In this document: in pieces, positions 7,884 to 13,818 of the stretch
Position numbering within the stretch: position 1 is the first letter of the stretch
Layout: every line of letters starts with the position of its first letter
DNA from: Pseudomonadota bacterium
GTDB lineage: Bacteria > Pseudomonadota > Gammaproteobacteria > Burkholderiales > Burkholderiaceae_F
NCBI GenBank assembly: GCA_023443095.1
Contig: JAEZVV010000126.1
Span: 1 to 14,692 of the forward strand
Length of the DNA: 14,692 nucleotides
Direction of reading: 5' to 3'
Notes under the pieces: model-generated
The model's input: the letters and a program-made list of their open reading frames with translations, nothing else
What the model was told of the DNA's origin: nothing
The model's database searches: none
Made by a program: the position numbers and the translations under genes

Positions 7884-7904
7884 CTCGCTGGCAACGCCAG
7901 CGAG
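7884..7904. repeat. Inverted repeat CTCGCTGGC/GCCAGCGAG, AAC loop
   Basis: Nine-base perfect stem closed by the triloop AAC, the strongest hairpin of the stretch. No T-run on either side, so it is not a classical terminator. Confidence 0.7.
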
Positions 7905-8217
7905 CCACGCCCTCAAACACGGACGCTCGAAAGCCCCGCCGCTGCCAAGCCACGCTGCGGCGACCTCTCAAGGGGGAAAGTCAAAGGCAACGCGCTTACG
8001 CGCGCGTAGGGCGGCGAGGCTTTGCCACGCCAACGATGGCGAGGGTTCACCTTTTCGTGCAACGCGTTTTGTGAATGCGCCACATTCAGTGGGCGATGCG
8101 GGTACGCGGTAGCAGAGCCACAGCCAGTGCAGTGATGGGGAGGCGTGGCTCTTGTCGCGTTGTTTTCCGATGCTTCCTGCCCTGTGAGCGGCGGCTTGCG
8201 ATTGCGCCCGGGCCACT

Positions 8218-8361
8218 TCAGTGCAACTTTCCAGCGGGCCGTACGCCCAATGGATTGCGCGCCGCTGGCGGCGCGAGAGTGGTTTTCCTGTGCTCGTCGA
8301 CGCCGTGAACTGCAAAGACGTTCTTGGCAAGATCGATCGCCACCGCAACAATCGTCGTCAT
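8218..8361 (-). pseudogene. IS110-type transposase, N-terminal fragment only
   Basis: On the minus strand the ATG at 8361 opens MTTIVAVAIDLAKNVFAVHG, followed by VDEHRK: the canonical N-terminus of IS110-family (DEDD) transposases, including the first catalytic Asp in IDLAK. A good Shine-Dalgarno, AGGAAGG, precedes it. Similarity stops after about residue 26, the frame runs only to a stop at residue 48 (8218-8220), and the rest of the roughly 300-400 aa enzyme is absent. Nothing downstream in any frame resembles the C-terminal Ser-containing IS110 domain. It is a decayed or deleted insertion sequence, not a functional gene. Family identification is good; the element's exact ends are not visible. 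Confidence 0.75.
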
Positions 8362-8471
8362 GGCCTTCCTCTTCGCAATGAGCAGACACGCAAACGGCTC
8401 CCGGGGTTTCGCTTCATGTGACTCGGCCGCTGAAGTGCGATCGGGCCAGAACGGAGCAGTCCCTTTCATTC

Positions 8472-8481
8472 GTTAGGCCTC
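8472..8481 (+). repeat. Left 10-bp inverted repeat GTTAGGCCTC, cassette-core-like
   Basis: GTTAGGCCTC begins 13 bases before the DUF2971 ATG and is the exact reverse complement of GAGGCCTAAC at that gene's stop codon. Its first seven bases fit the integron core site GTTRRRY (R'). Confidence 0.7.
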
Positions 8482-8484
8482 TGA

Positions 8485-9390
8485 ATGACCATCGACCACC
8501 GAGCGCCCGGACGGCGACCCTTCTACAAGTACATGTCGCCAGCCACCGCATGCATCGTGGCTGAGTCTCGTACTGTTCGATACTCGTCACCGCGGACATT
8601 CAATGACCCGTTTGACTTTCAAGCTGGGCTGCACTTCTCCTTTGACATAGACGCGATGCCCGGCGAGGTCTGGGCTCGCCTTGAGTATCTGGCACAGTCT
8701 CCGCAGCCGCCTGCCGTAGATCCCGAAGACGTCTGGGGAAAGATCGTTCTGATGGTTCGAGAACACTATCCTGAGCGAGGCATTCCAGCGATACTGAAGA
8801 CTGCTCGCGGGGTAGAGCCCTTGCACACACTTGTCCAGACGATCCGCGAAACTCAGCAGCAGTATCAGGAGCATTGGTGGTCAAAGCTCCTGCCTGGCGT
8901 TCGAGTCTTCTGTGTTAGCGAGGTCCGTGACAACCTGCTCATGTGGTCTCACTATGCACAGGACCATACCGGCGCAGTGTTTGAGTTCTGGTCGCTCCCG
9001 GAGGTGGACAACGCACTCTCCGCCGCCGCACCCGTACGGTACGTGCCGTCTCCACCGTCGTTCTTCTCAGAGGGAGAATTCATCGACGACCTACTGTCGC
9101 TGAAGCGCCTTGACTTTCGTTCGCTCTATCACAGGTACGCATACTTCAAGAGCGACCATTGGGCATATGAGCACGAGTGGCGAGTCTGGTACCCGTTCTC
9201 AAATACCAAGGAACATGATCTTGTCCCGATCAACCCGGCTGAACTGCGAGCTGTGTACTTCGGGTGCCGTATGGACCCCGATACACGATCGCGGCTCGCG
9301 GCTCTCTTGAAGGTTGGCTTCCCTCAGGCAAAGGTCTTTCAGGCAAGCCGTAGGGACGACGCTTATGCGCTCGACTTCACCGAGGCCTAA
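8485..9390 (+). CDS. DUF2971 domain protein, probably horizontally acquired
   Basis: 301-aa protein of the DUF2971 family, whose biochemical function is not known to me. The family pattern is clear: FYKYMSPATA and YSSPRTFNDPFDFQ near the N-terminus, FCVSEVRDNLLMWSHYAQDHTG in the middle (about 140-161; the first and last residues are approximate), then YEHEWRVWYP and ELRAVYFGCR towards the C-terminus. No signal peptide or membrane helix is seen. Base composition is clearly lower in GC than the flanks (mid-50s percent by eye against high 60s), and codon use is more mixed (AGC/TCT, GTT, CTT, AGG). The gene fills almost the entire space between two inverted cassette-core-like sequences, with ATG 3 bases after the left repeat and TAA inside the right one. 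There is no obvious Shine-Dalgarno, as is common for cassette genes. Some DUF2971 genes occur in mobile or defence-rich regions, but no defence role can be read here. Confidence 0.85.
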   Translation: MTIDHRAPGRRPFYKYMSPATACIVAESRTVRYSSPRTFNDPFDFQAGLHFSFDIDAMPGEVWARLEYLAQSPQPPAVDPEDVWGKIVLMVREHYPERGIPAILKTARGVEPLHTLVQTIRETQQQYQEHWWSKLLPGVRVFCVSEVRDNLLMWSHYAQDHTGAVFEFWSLPEVDNALSAAAPVRYVPSPPSFFSEGEFIDDLLSLKRLDFRSLYHRYAYFKSDHWAYEHEWRVWYPFSNTKEHDLVPINPAELRAVYFGCRMDPDTRSRLAALLKVGFPQAKVFQASRRDDAYALDFTEA

Positions 9391-9391
9391 C
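9382..9391 (+). repeat. Right 10-bp inverted repeat GAGGCCTAAC overlapping the stop codon
   Basis: GAGGCCTAAC contains the TAA stop of the DUF2971 gene and mirrors the left repeat perfectly. GCCTAAC fits the integron inverse core RYYYAAC (R''), which normally opens an attC site right after a cassette gene. No matching GTTRRRY was found in the following 300 bases, so a complete attC is not demonstrated. Confidence 0.65.
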
Positions 9392-9405
9392 ATCTCGTAT
9401 ACGGA

Positions 9406-9423
9406 CTTCCCTTGTCAGGGAAG
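9406..9423 (+). terminator. Hairpin after the DUF2971 gene
   Basis: CTTCCCT (9406-9412) and AGGGAAG (9417-9423) form a perfect 7-bp stem with loop TGTC, 15 bases past the stop codon. No T-run follows; it may be a terminator or a stem of an attC-like structure. Confidence 0.4.
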
Positions 9424-9765
9424 AGCCTGGCGATAGCCTTGGCATCCGAGCGCGGCCTGCAGTCGTATATCCGACATCGAAAGTGGGCTCTGCGTGGCCC
9501 GTGCCGACTGGAATCAGCGAGCGCTGCATTGCCAATTGCTAAAGGCGACAGCGCCGGCCCCGGAAGTAGGGTGTGCTCCATTGCCTCGTAAGTTTGACCG
9601 ACCGCTTTCAGACGACTCAAGCCCCACGGTGTGTAGGTCGGCAATGGGTCGAACGCAGCCGACCGATAACTGTGTTGATCTAACTGTCGCTACCCACCGA
9701 TTGAAGCGGATGTCGCGCTGCGCTCCCCAGCGCTGAACCGGCGCGTTGAATTGAATTGAGCAGCC

Positions 9766-9785
9766 GCGCGCCATCGACGGCGCGC
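9766..9785 (-). terminator. GC hairpin downstream of the beta-lactamase gene
   Basis: GCGCGCC and GGCGCGC form a perfect 7-bp stem with a 6-base loop about 36 bases beyond the beta-lactamase stop (minus strand). No T-run follows in that direction, so the terminator call is tentative. Confidence 0.35.
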
Positions 9786-9820
9786 CGAAAGCACCGAGCC
9801 CCCGACCCATCCCAGCCTGC

Positions 9821-10705
9821 TCAGCCCAACTGCTTGACCACCAACCGCGTCGCCGCCGCGAGCACGTCGCGGCGTGACTTGGCGTCTTTCTGGTTCTGCG
9901 TGAAGTAGATCGCAAGAACGAGTGGGGCGCCGGTGGGCGGCCACAGGGCGGCGACGTCGTTGGTGGTGCCGTAGTCGCCGGCTCCGGTCTTGTCGCCGGC
10001 GATCCAGCTCGGGGGCAGACCGGCGCGGATGCTTTCGTCGCCGGTGGTGTTGCCCTTGAGCCAGGTGGTCAATTGCTCGCGCTGCGCGGGTGCCAGAGCC
10101 TGGCCGAATACCAGCTTGTCCAGGGTGCTCGCCATCGCCATCGGGGTGGTGGTGTCGCGCGGGTCGCCGGGGATGGCGCTGTTCAAGCCCGGCTCCCAGC
10201 GGTCGAGCCGGAAGGCGGGGTCGCCCAGGCTTTGCGCGAAGCGGTTCACGACCGCCAGCCCGCCCAGTTCCTTGACGAGGAGATTGGTCGCGGTGTTGTC
10301 GCTGTATTGCAGAGCGGCCGCGCACAGTTCGGCGAGACTCATGCCTGACTTCAGCTTGGCGCGGGCGATCGGCGCCCACGACAAGAGGTCGGCCTGCTTG
10401 AACCTGATGTGCCTGGCCATCAGCCCCGGCTGCGACTGGCTCTGGTGCAGTACGGCGGCGGCAACAATCAGCTTGAAGGTGCTGCAGAACGCAAAGCGCT
10501 CATCACCGCGGTACTGAAACGTCTTGCCCGTAGCCGTGTTGATCAAGGCCACGCCGATGCGGCCCTTGGCGCTCGCTTCCAGCGCGGCGAGTTCCTGCGC
10601 CAGCGTCGCGGGCTCGGCGACAGCCCAGGCGGGCAGCGTGCGGCCGAGCAGCGGCAGGGCAAGGCCGGCGAGCAGGCACGCGCGGCGGGAAGAAGAAAAC
10701 GTCAC
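9821..10705 (-). CDS. bla: Class A beta-lactamase, CTX-M-group-like
   Basis: Complete 294-aa serine beta-lactamase that would hydrolyse beta-lactams in the periplasm. All class A elements are present: CSTFK (catalytic S75, Ambler S70; K78), SDN (135-137), the omega-loop EPGLN (171-175, E166 equivalent) and KTGAGDYG (239-246). Cys before the catalytic Ser (Ambler C69), IPGDPRDTTTP after the omega loop, the long match around KGNTTG and GDKTG, and SRRDVLA near the C-terminus all resemble the CTX-M/KLU/PenA-like group. Differences from CTX-M are A at Ambler 237 (Ser there), W at 165 and G at 167. There is no C238, so the KPC-type disulfide is absent. The leader has SRRACLL then a hydrophobic stretch ending near AWA, suggesting Tat export. 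Start is GTG at 10705 with GGAG 7 bases upstream. No dedicated regulator adjoins it. The substrate range cannot be read from sequence. Confidence 0.94.
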   Translation of the reverse strand: MTFSSSRRACLLAGLALPLLGRTLPAWAVAEPATLAQELAALEASAKGRIGVALINTATGKTFQYRGDERFAFCSTFKLIVAAAVLHQSQSQPGLMARHIRFKQADLLSWAPIARAKLKSGMSLAELCAAALQYSDNTATNLLVKELGGLAVVNRFAQSLGDPAFRLDRWEPGLNSAIPGDPRDTTTPMAMASTLDKLVFGQALAPAQREQLTTWLKGNTTGDESIRAGLPPSWIAGDKTGAGDYGTTNDVAALWPPTGAPLVLAIYFTQNQKDAKSRRDVLAAATRLVVKQLG

Positions 10706-10910
10706 GGATTAGCTCCGATAGAGAGAAGCCGCAGTTTAGGAGGCCAGAGCCAGGGCAGCGGCGTGGCGGTTTCCCGAGTTTGTATCCCAGGTTACGTACG
10801 CCGCCGCGGCCGAATTTCAGAATTCATCGCGTCGGCGACATCGACGATTCGCTTCCGGAGGCGATGTGACCTTGTCCCGCAACACGACAGAACATCACAG
10901 GAGCAATCGA

Positions 10911-12467
10911 ATGAAACCTACGCGTACCTTGGTGGCGGCTCTATGCGCCACGTTGTTTGCCTTGCCCGCCTGGGCCGACCAGACGTATTCGGTCGACATC
11001 GCCATCGTCGGCGGCGGCTTGAGCGGCTTGTCGGCTGCACTCACCGCGACCGAAGCCGGGGCGTCGGCGGTGGTGCTCGAAAAGCTGCCTAGCCTGGGCG
11101 GTGCAGGCAACTTCCCCGAGGGTTCGCTCGGCGTCGGAACCCGCCTGCAGAAGAAGCTCGGTATCAAGACCACGACTACCGATGTGTTCAAGGCGGCGAT
11201 CGACTTCCACCACTGGCGCGCCAACGCCGGTGTGCTGCGCACCCTGATCAATGAATCGGGCGCGACCATCGACTGGCTGGAGGACAACGGCGTCAAGTTC
11301 AAGGGCATCAAGACGATGTTCCCGCCGGAGAAGTCGCTGCAGATCTGGCACATCTACGAAGGTCACGGCGCGGCCGTGGTCAAGACGCTGTCGACCAACT
11401 TCGAGAAGAAGGGCGGCAAGATCCTTACCGAGTCGCCGGTGCAGCGGCTGATCTTCAACGCCGAAGGCAAGGTCAGCGGCGTGATCGCCAAAAACGCTGA
11501 CGGCGAGACCATCACCGTCAACGCCAAGTCGGTGATCCTCGCAACGGGCGGCTTTGCCAGCAACAAGGCGATGCTCGACAAATACGTGCCCGACAGCAGC
11601 GCGCCTGGCATGGTCGAGAAGGTGATGTACCGCGGCCCCATCGTCGACGGTCGCACCGGCGACGGCATCAACATGGCGCTCACCGCTAAGGCGGGCCTGG
11701 CTGGCATGGATACGCTCGCCGGCAACAGTCCCTACCTGCCGTACGAACCGGCGATCCATCAGTTCAACGGCCCGGACTACCTCAAGCAGACCCGCGCGGC
11801 GCTGAGCCAGCCTTTCCTCTGGGTCAACCGTCACGGCGAACGCTTCTATAACGAGTCGGCCGGTTCGAGCTTCAGCGATGTCTACAACGCCATGACGTCG
11901 AACGGTGGCGTGATGTATTCGGTGTTCGACGAGGCGATGAAGCAGCGCATGATCGCCAGCGGTCCGCTGATCCCGTTCAACGCGATTGTGGTTCCCGGCC
12001 AGAAGATGACGGCGCTCGACGAAGGTCTGCGCAAGGGTGCAGAGATGGGCTTTGCATTCAAGGCCGACACGCTCGACGAACTGGCCAAGAAGATCGGTGT
12101 TCCGGCGGCGGCCTTGAAGGGCTCGGTCAAGCAGGTCAACGAGTTCGCTGCCAAGAAGTCCGACCCGGAGTTCGGCCGCAAGCCCGAGCACCTGGTGAGC
12201 TTCAACACGGAGAAGGGCCCGTATTACGCCTTGAAGGGTATCCGCGCTTTCTTCCTCACCCTCGGTGGCGTTCAGGTCAACCGCAACATGCAGGCGATGA
12301 CGGTCAACGGCGACGTGATCCCCGGCCTGTACGTGACCGGCCAGGACATCGGCGGCTTGTATGACAGCACCTACGACCTGCTCGCCGAAGGCTCGGCCAG
12401 CAGCTTTGCCCTGAGCTCGGGCCGGATTGCGGCGCGCCACATCGCCAATACCGTCGTCAAGAAATAA
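10911..12467 (+). CDS. Exported FAD-dependent oxidoreductase, flavin subunit of a split flavocytochrome c
   Basis: 518-aa flavoprotein of the fumarate reductase/FAD_binding_2 family. A Sec signal peptide ends at LPAWA (cleavage after A22), so it acts in the periplasm. The dinucleotide fold GGGLSG (34-39), LEK (56-58), ILATGGF (209-215) and the C-terminal PGLYVTGQDIGG (471-482) bind FAD. Compared from memory with Shewanella flavocytochrome c3, four substrate-site residues are replaced: H365 by about N272, R402 by about S319 (after RFYNES), H504 by about L449 (in FFLTLGG) and R544 by about Y488 (in LYDSTYDL). It is therefore unlikely to be a standard fumarate reductase; the electron acceptor is unknown. 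AGGAG at 10899-10903 supports ATG 10911 over the in-frame GTG at 10866, which would precede the signal peptide. The tetrahaem cytochrome gene follows after 115 bases. Confidence 0.88.
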   Translation: MKPTRTLVAALCATLFALPAWADQTYSVDIAIVGGGLSGLSAALTATEAGASAVVLEKLPSLGGAGNFPEGSLGVGTRLQKKLGIKTTTTDVFKAAIDFHHWRANAGVLRTLINESGATIDWLEDNGVKFKGIKTMFPPEKSLQIWHIYEGHGAAVVKTLSTNFEKKGGKILTESPVQRLIFNAEGKVSGVIAKNADGETITVNAKSVILATGGFASNKAMLDKYVPDSSAPGMVEKVMYRGPIVDGRTGDGINMALTAKAGLAGMDTLAGNSPYLPYEPAIHQFNGPDYLKQTRAALSQPFLWVNRHGERFYNESAGSSFSDVYNAMTSNGGVMYSVFDEAMKQRMIASGPLIPFNAIVVPGQKMTALDEGLRKGAEMGFAFKADTLDELAKKIGVPAAALKGSVKQVNEFAAKKSDPEFGRKPEHLVSFNTEKGPYYALKGIRAFFLTLGGVQVNRNMQAMTVNGDVIPGLYVTGQDIGGLYDSTYDLLAEGSASSFALSSGRIAARHIANTVVKK

Positions 12468-12582
12468 GTCTCGAGAGCGCGGCGCGGGGGGCACGGTCAA
12501 ACGCCGTGGCCGGCGTCGCTGCCTTCAGTTTTCCGTCGATTCGCAGGCCGCGCTTGCCGGCCTGCCCTCTCTTTGCCTGTCC

Positions 12583-12930
12583 ATGAACTTCATTCAAAAA
12601 CTCCTGCTGCAACTCGCCGGTCTGGGCCTGATGGCGGCGAGCCTCAACGTGGCTCTCGCTCAAGTGCCGGTGATGGGAAAACACGGCGAACTCGGCATTC
12701 AATGCGCCGCCTGCCACAAGACCGATGCGCCGACTTCGCGGGCGCCGGCCTCGGCCTGCGCGACCTGCCACGGCAGTTATGCCGAGGTCGCGGCCAAGAC
12801 CAAGGCGCTCAAGCCCAATCCGCACGATTCGCATGCGGGCGAGGTGCGCTGCACCTTGTGTCACAAGTCGCATAAGCCGTCGACGGTGTATTGCAACGAA
12901 TGCCACCGCTTCGACATGAAGACCAAGTAG
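12583..12930 (+). CDS. Exported tetrahaem cytochrome c (flavocytochrome c3 haem-domain type)
   Basis: 115-aa periplasmic c-type cytochrome. The signal peptide ends at NVALA (cleavage after A26). Four CXXCH sites: C41-H45 (CAACH), C59-H63 (CATCH), C90-H94 (CTLCH) and C104-H108 (CNECH). Further histidines at 34, 81, 84 and 97 can supply the distal ligands, implying bis-His haems. Spacing and linker sequence (CHGSYAEVAAKT, GEVRC, VYCNECHRFD) closely resemble the N-terminal haem domain of Shewanella flavocytochrome c3. In that enzyme this domain is fused to the flavin domain; here it is a separate gene placed after it, so it should donate electrons to the upstream flavoprotein. ATG 12583 is chosen because the signal peptide begins there, although no clear Shine-Dalgarno is seen; translation may depend on coupling or a weak site. 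Confidence 0.92.
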   Translation: MNFIQKLLLQLAGLGLMAASLNVALAQVPVMGKHGELGIQCAACHKTDAPTSRAPASACATCHGSYAEVAAKTKALKPNPHDSHAGEVRCTLCHKSHKPSTVYCNECHRFDMKTK

Positions 12931-12940
12931 TCGCTGCCAC

Positions 12941-12967
12941 GCCGCGTGCCGCCAGACGGCGCGCGGC
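12941..12967. terminator. Bidirectional terminator-like hairpin between convergent genes
   Basis: GCCGCGTGCCG (12941-12951) pairs with CGGCGCGCGGC (12957-12967) over 11 positions with one G-U pair and a 5-base loop. It sits in the 41-base gap between the cytochrome gene and the convergent Crp/Fnr-type gene. There is no T-run on either side, but the position and stability fit a shared terminator. Confidence 0.55.
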
Positions 12968-12971
12968 GCTC

Positions 12972-13697
12972 TCAGCGCTGACCCATCCAGTCGTAGACCG
13001 CGTCGAACAGGCGCGAATGGACTTCGACCTGCCGCCCGACTCGCCGCATCGACTCGTCGGCCATCCATTCTGAAAAAATGCGGCTGACCGAGACCCGGGT
13101 GAGATGGACGATCGAAGCGTATTCGTCGGCTGTCAGGTGATAAGGCAAGGCGTTCCAGCCCAGCGCCAGTGGCCTATCGCCGGCAGCAAGCAGGGTGCGC
13201 AGCAAGACCTTGAGGCGGGCGTGAGCGTCGAGCGCCACGTTGGTCACCAGTCCCTCGAATTGGCTTTCTTGCTTTACCAGCAAGCTGTGCATCGCGAGTC
13301 GGGCCAGTTCCATGTCGCTGAAAATCGCCGCGCGAAAAACTTCGGGTGCCAGGCGCAGGGCCTCGACTTCGACCAGCACGCGGGCGATCAGATTGACCGG
13401 CTCCTCGGTGACGGCCTTGATCGCACCCAGGACGCGTTGTGCCGGAAACAGCGCCAGCACCTTTGGATGCCCGGCCTCGCCGCCGGCGAAAGTCGCACAC
13501 AAACCGCGCTGGATGTAGAAGACATCGCACGACGCCTTGCCGATCGGGATCACGGTGCCGCGCTTGAGTCGGACCGGGCGCGCGAGCTTTTCGAAGACTT
13601 CGGCCACGCAGGGGTGATCGCTCGGATGAACCCAGGGCAGGGACGAATACATCTGTCGCATGGTTGCTTGAAGCGCTCGGCAAAGAGGTCCGATCAT
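12972..13697 (-). CDS. Crp/Fnr-family transcriptional regulator
   Basis: Predicted cytoplasmic DNA-binding regulator, 241 aa from ATG 13697. An N-terminal cyclic-nucleotide-type beta-roll (about residues 30-125) leads to a long dimerisation helix and a C-terminal winged helix (about 155-240). The recognition helix has LTRVSVSRIF (199-208): the Arg residues matching CRP R180/R185 are kept, but the Glu of CRP/FNR (E181/E209) is Val202. Cysteines at 6, 30, 57 and 67 do not have the FNR [4Fe-4S] pattern, so direct oxygen sensing by such a cluster is not indicated; the effector is unknown. Internal ATGs at 13661 and 13652 are possible starts, and no Shine-Dalgarno decides. It converges on the flavocytochrome genes and diverges from the MFS gene, so it could control either. 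Confidence 0.85.
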   Translation of the reverse strand: MIGPLCRALQATMRQMYSSLPWVHPSDHPCVAEVFEKLARPVRLKRGTVIPIGKASCDVFYIQRGLCATFAGGEAGHPKVLALFPAQRVLGAIKAVTEEPVNLIARVLVEVEALRLAPEVFRAAIFSDMELARLAMHSLLVKQESQFEGLVTNVALDAHARLKVLLRTLLAAGDRPLALGWNALPYHLTADEYASIVHLTRVSVSRIFSEWMADESMRRVGRQVEVHSRLFDAVYDWMGQR

Positions 13698-13765
13698 TGG
13701 ATCGGTTCAACTGCCCGCAGGGCATCGGCTCTATCCCGCAGCCGCAGTGTTTCGTTTGTATGGGC

Positions 13766-13779
13766 GTGATGCGCATCAA
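13766..13779 (+). promoter_or_regulatory. FNR/CRP-like palindrome in the divergent spacer
   Basis: GTGAT-GCGC-ATCAA matches the FNR box TTGAT-N4-ATCAA at nine of ten defined bases, and contains the perfect 12-bp palindrome TGATGCGCATCA (13767-13778). It lies 39 bases before the MFS ATG and 68 bases before the Crp/Fnr-type gene's ATG, a natural place for autoregulation or for control of the exporter. Confidence 0.55.
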
Positions 13780-13818
13780 GTCCGGCCAGGCCTTGTGGCA
13801 AGCGGGAAGGCACGCGCG

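Larger units (their letters stand above)
7659..8217. other. Hairpin-rich non-coding stretch, no credible gene
   Basis: About 560 bases without a recognisable protein; the open frames here have no family signature. The stretch holds a run of perfect short inverted repeats: CCCC/GGGG (7769-7779), GGGGTGG/CCACCCC (7776-7793), CGCCCGA/TCGGGCG (7865-7881), CTCGCTGGC/GCCAGCGAG (7884-7904), TACGCGCGCGTA (7997-8008), CGCCA/TGGCG (8028-8041) and TGAATG/CATTCA (8072-8088). Three of the hairpins share an AAC triloop. It may be a multi-copy intergenic repeat or a structured RNA. I cannot name the family. Confidence 0.5.
9392..9820. other. Intergenic stretch without a credible gene
   Basis: About 430 bases between the DUF2971 and beta-lactamase genes. 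Short frames exist on both strands (up to 85 codons) but none resembles a known protein. Visible structure: the hairpin at 9406-9423; GGTCGGC/GCCGACC (9636-9642 and 9658-9664, 15-base loop); a short tandem repeat of TTGAA-like units (about 9746-9759); and GCGCGCC/GGCGCGC (9766-9785). Composition is lower in GC up to about 9740 and then returns to chromosomal style, suggesting the right edge of the accessory block. Confidence 0.5.

Noticed and set aside
7700..8100. CRISPR array suggested by repeated hairpins
   Set aside because: The repeats are not direct repeats of one sequence and there are no regular spacers or cas genes.
7662..8112. Several 100-230 codon frames on both strands after ubiT
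   Set aside because: They overlap one another in a hairpin-rich region, are Arg/Pro/Ala-rich and show no domain; treated as non-coding.
9387..9644. 85-codon minus-strand frame next to the DUF2971 gene
   Set aside because: No start signal, no family resemblance, and it overlaps the terminator-like hairpin; not supportable as a gene.
9678..9684. ATCTAAC as a second integron inverse core
   Set aside because: The degenerate RYYYAAC pattern is expected by chance about once per kilobase, and no partner core or nearby gene end goes with it.
10865..10899. TGTGA...TCACA pair upstream of the flavoprotein as a CRP site
   Set aside because: The half-sites are 25 bases apart rather than 6, so it does not fit CRP/FNR geometry; at most a loose hairpin.
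10941..12500. 519-codon minus-strand open frame opposite the flavoprotein
   Set aside because: The plus strand encodes a clear FAD protein with signal peptide; the antisense product is His/Arg/Val-rich without recognisable motifs.
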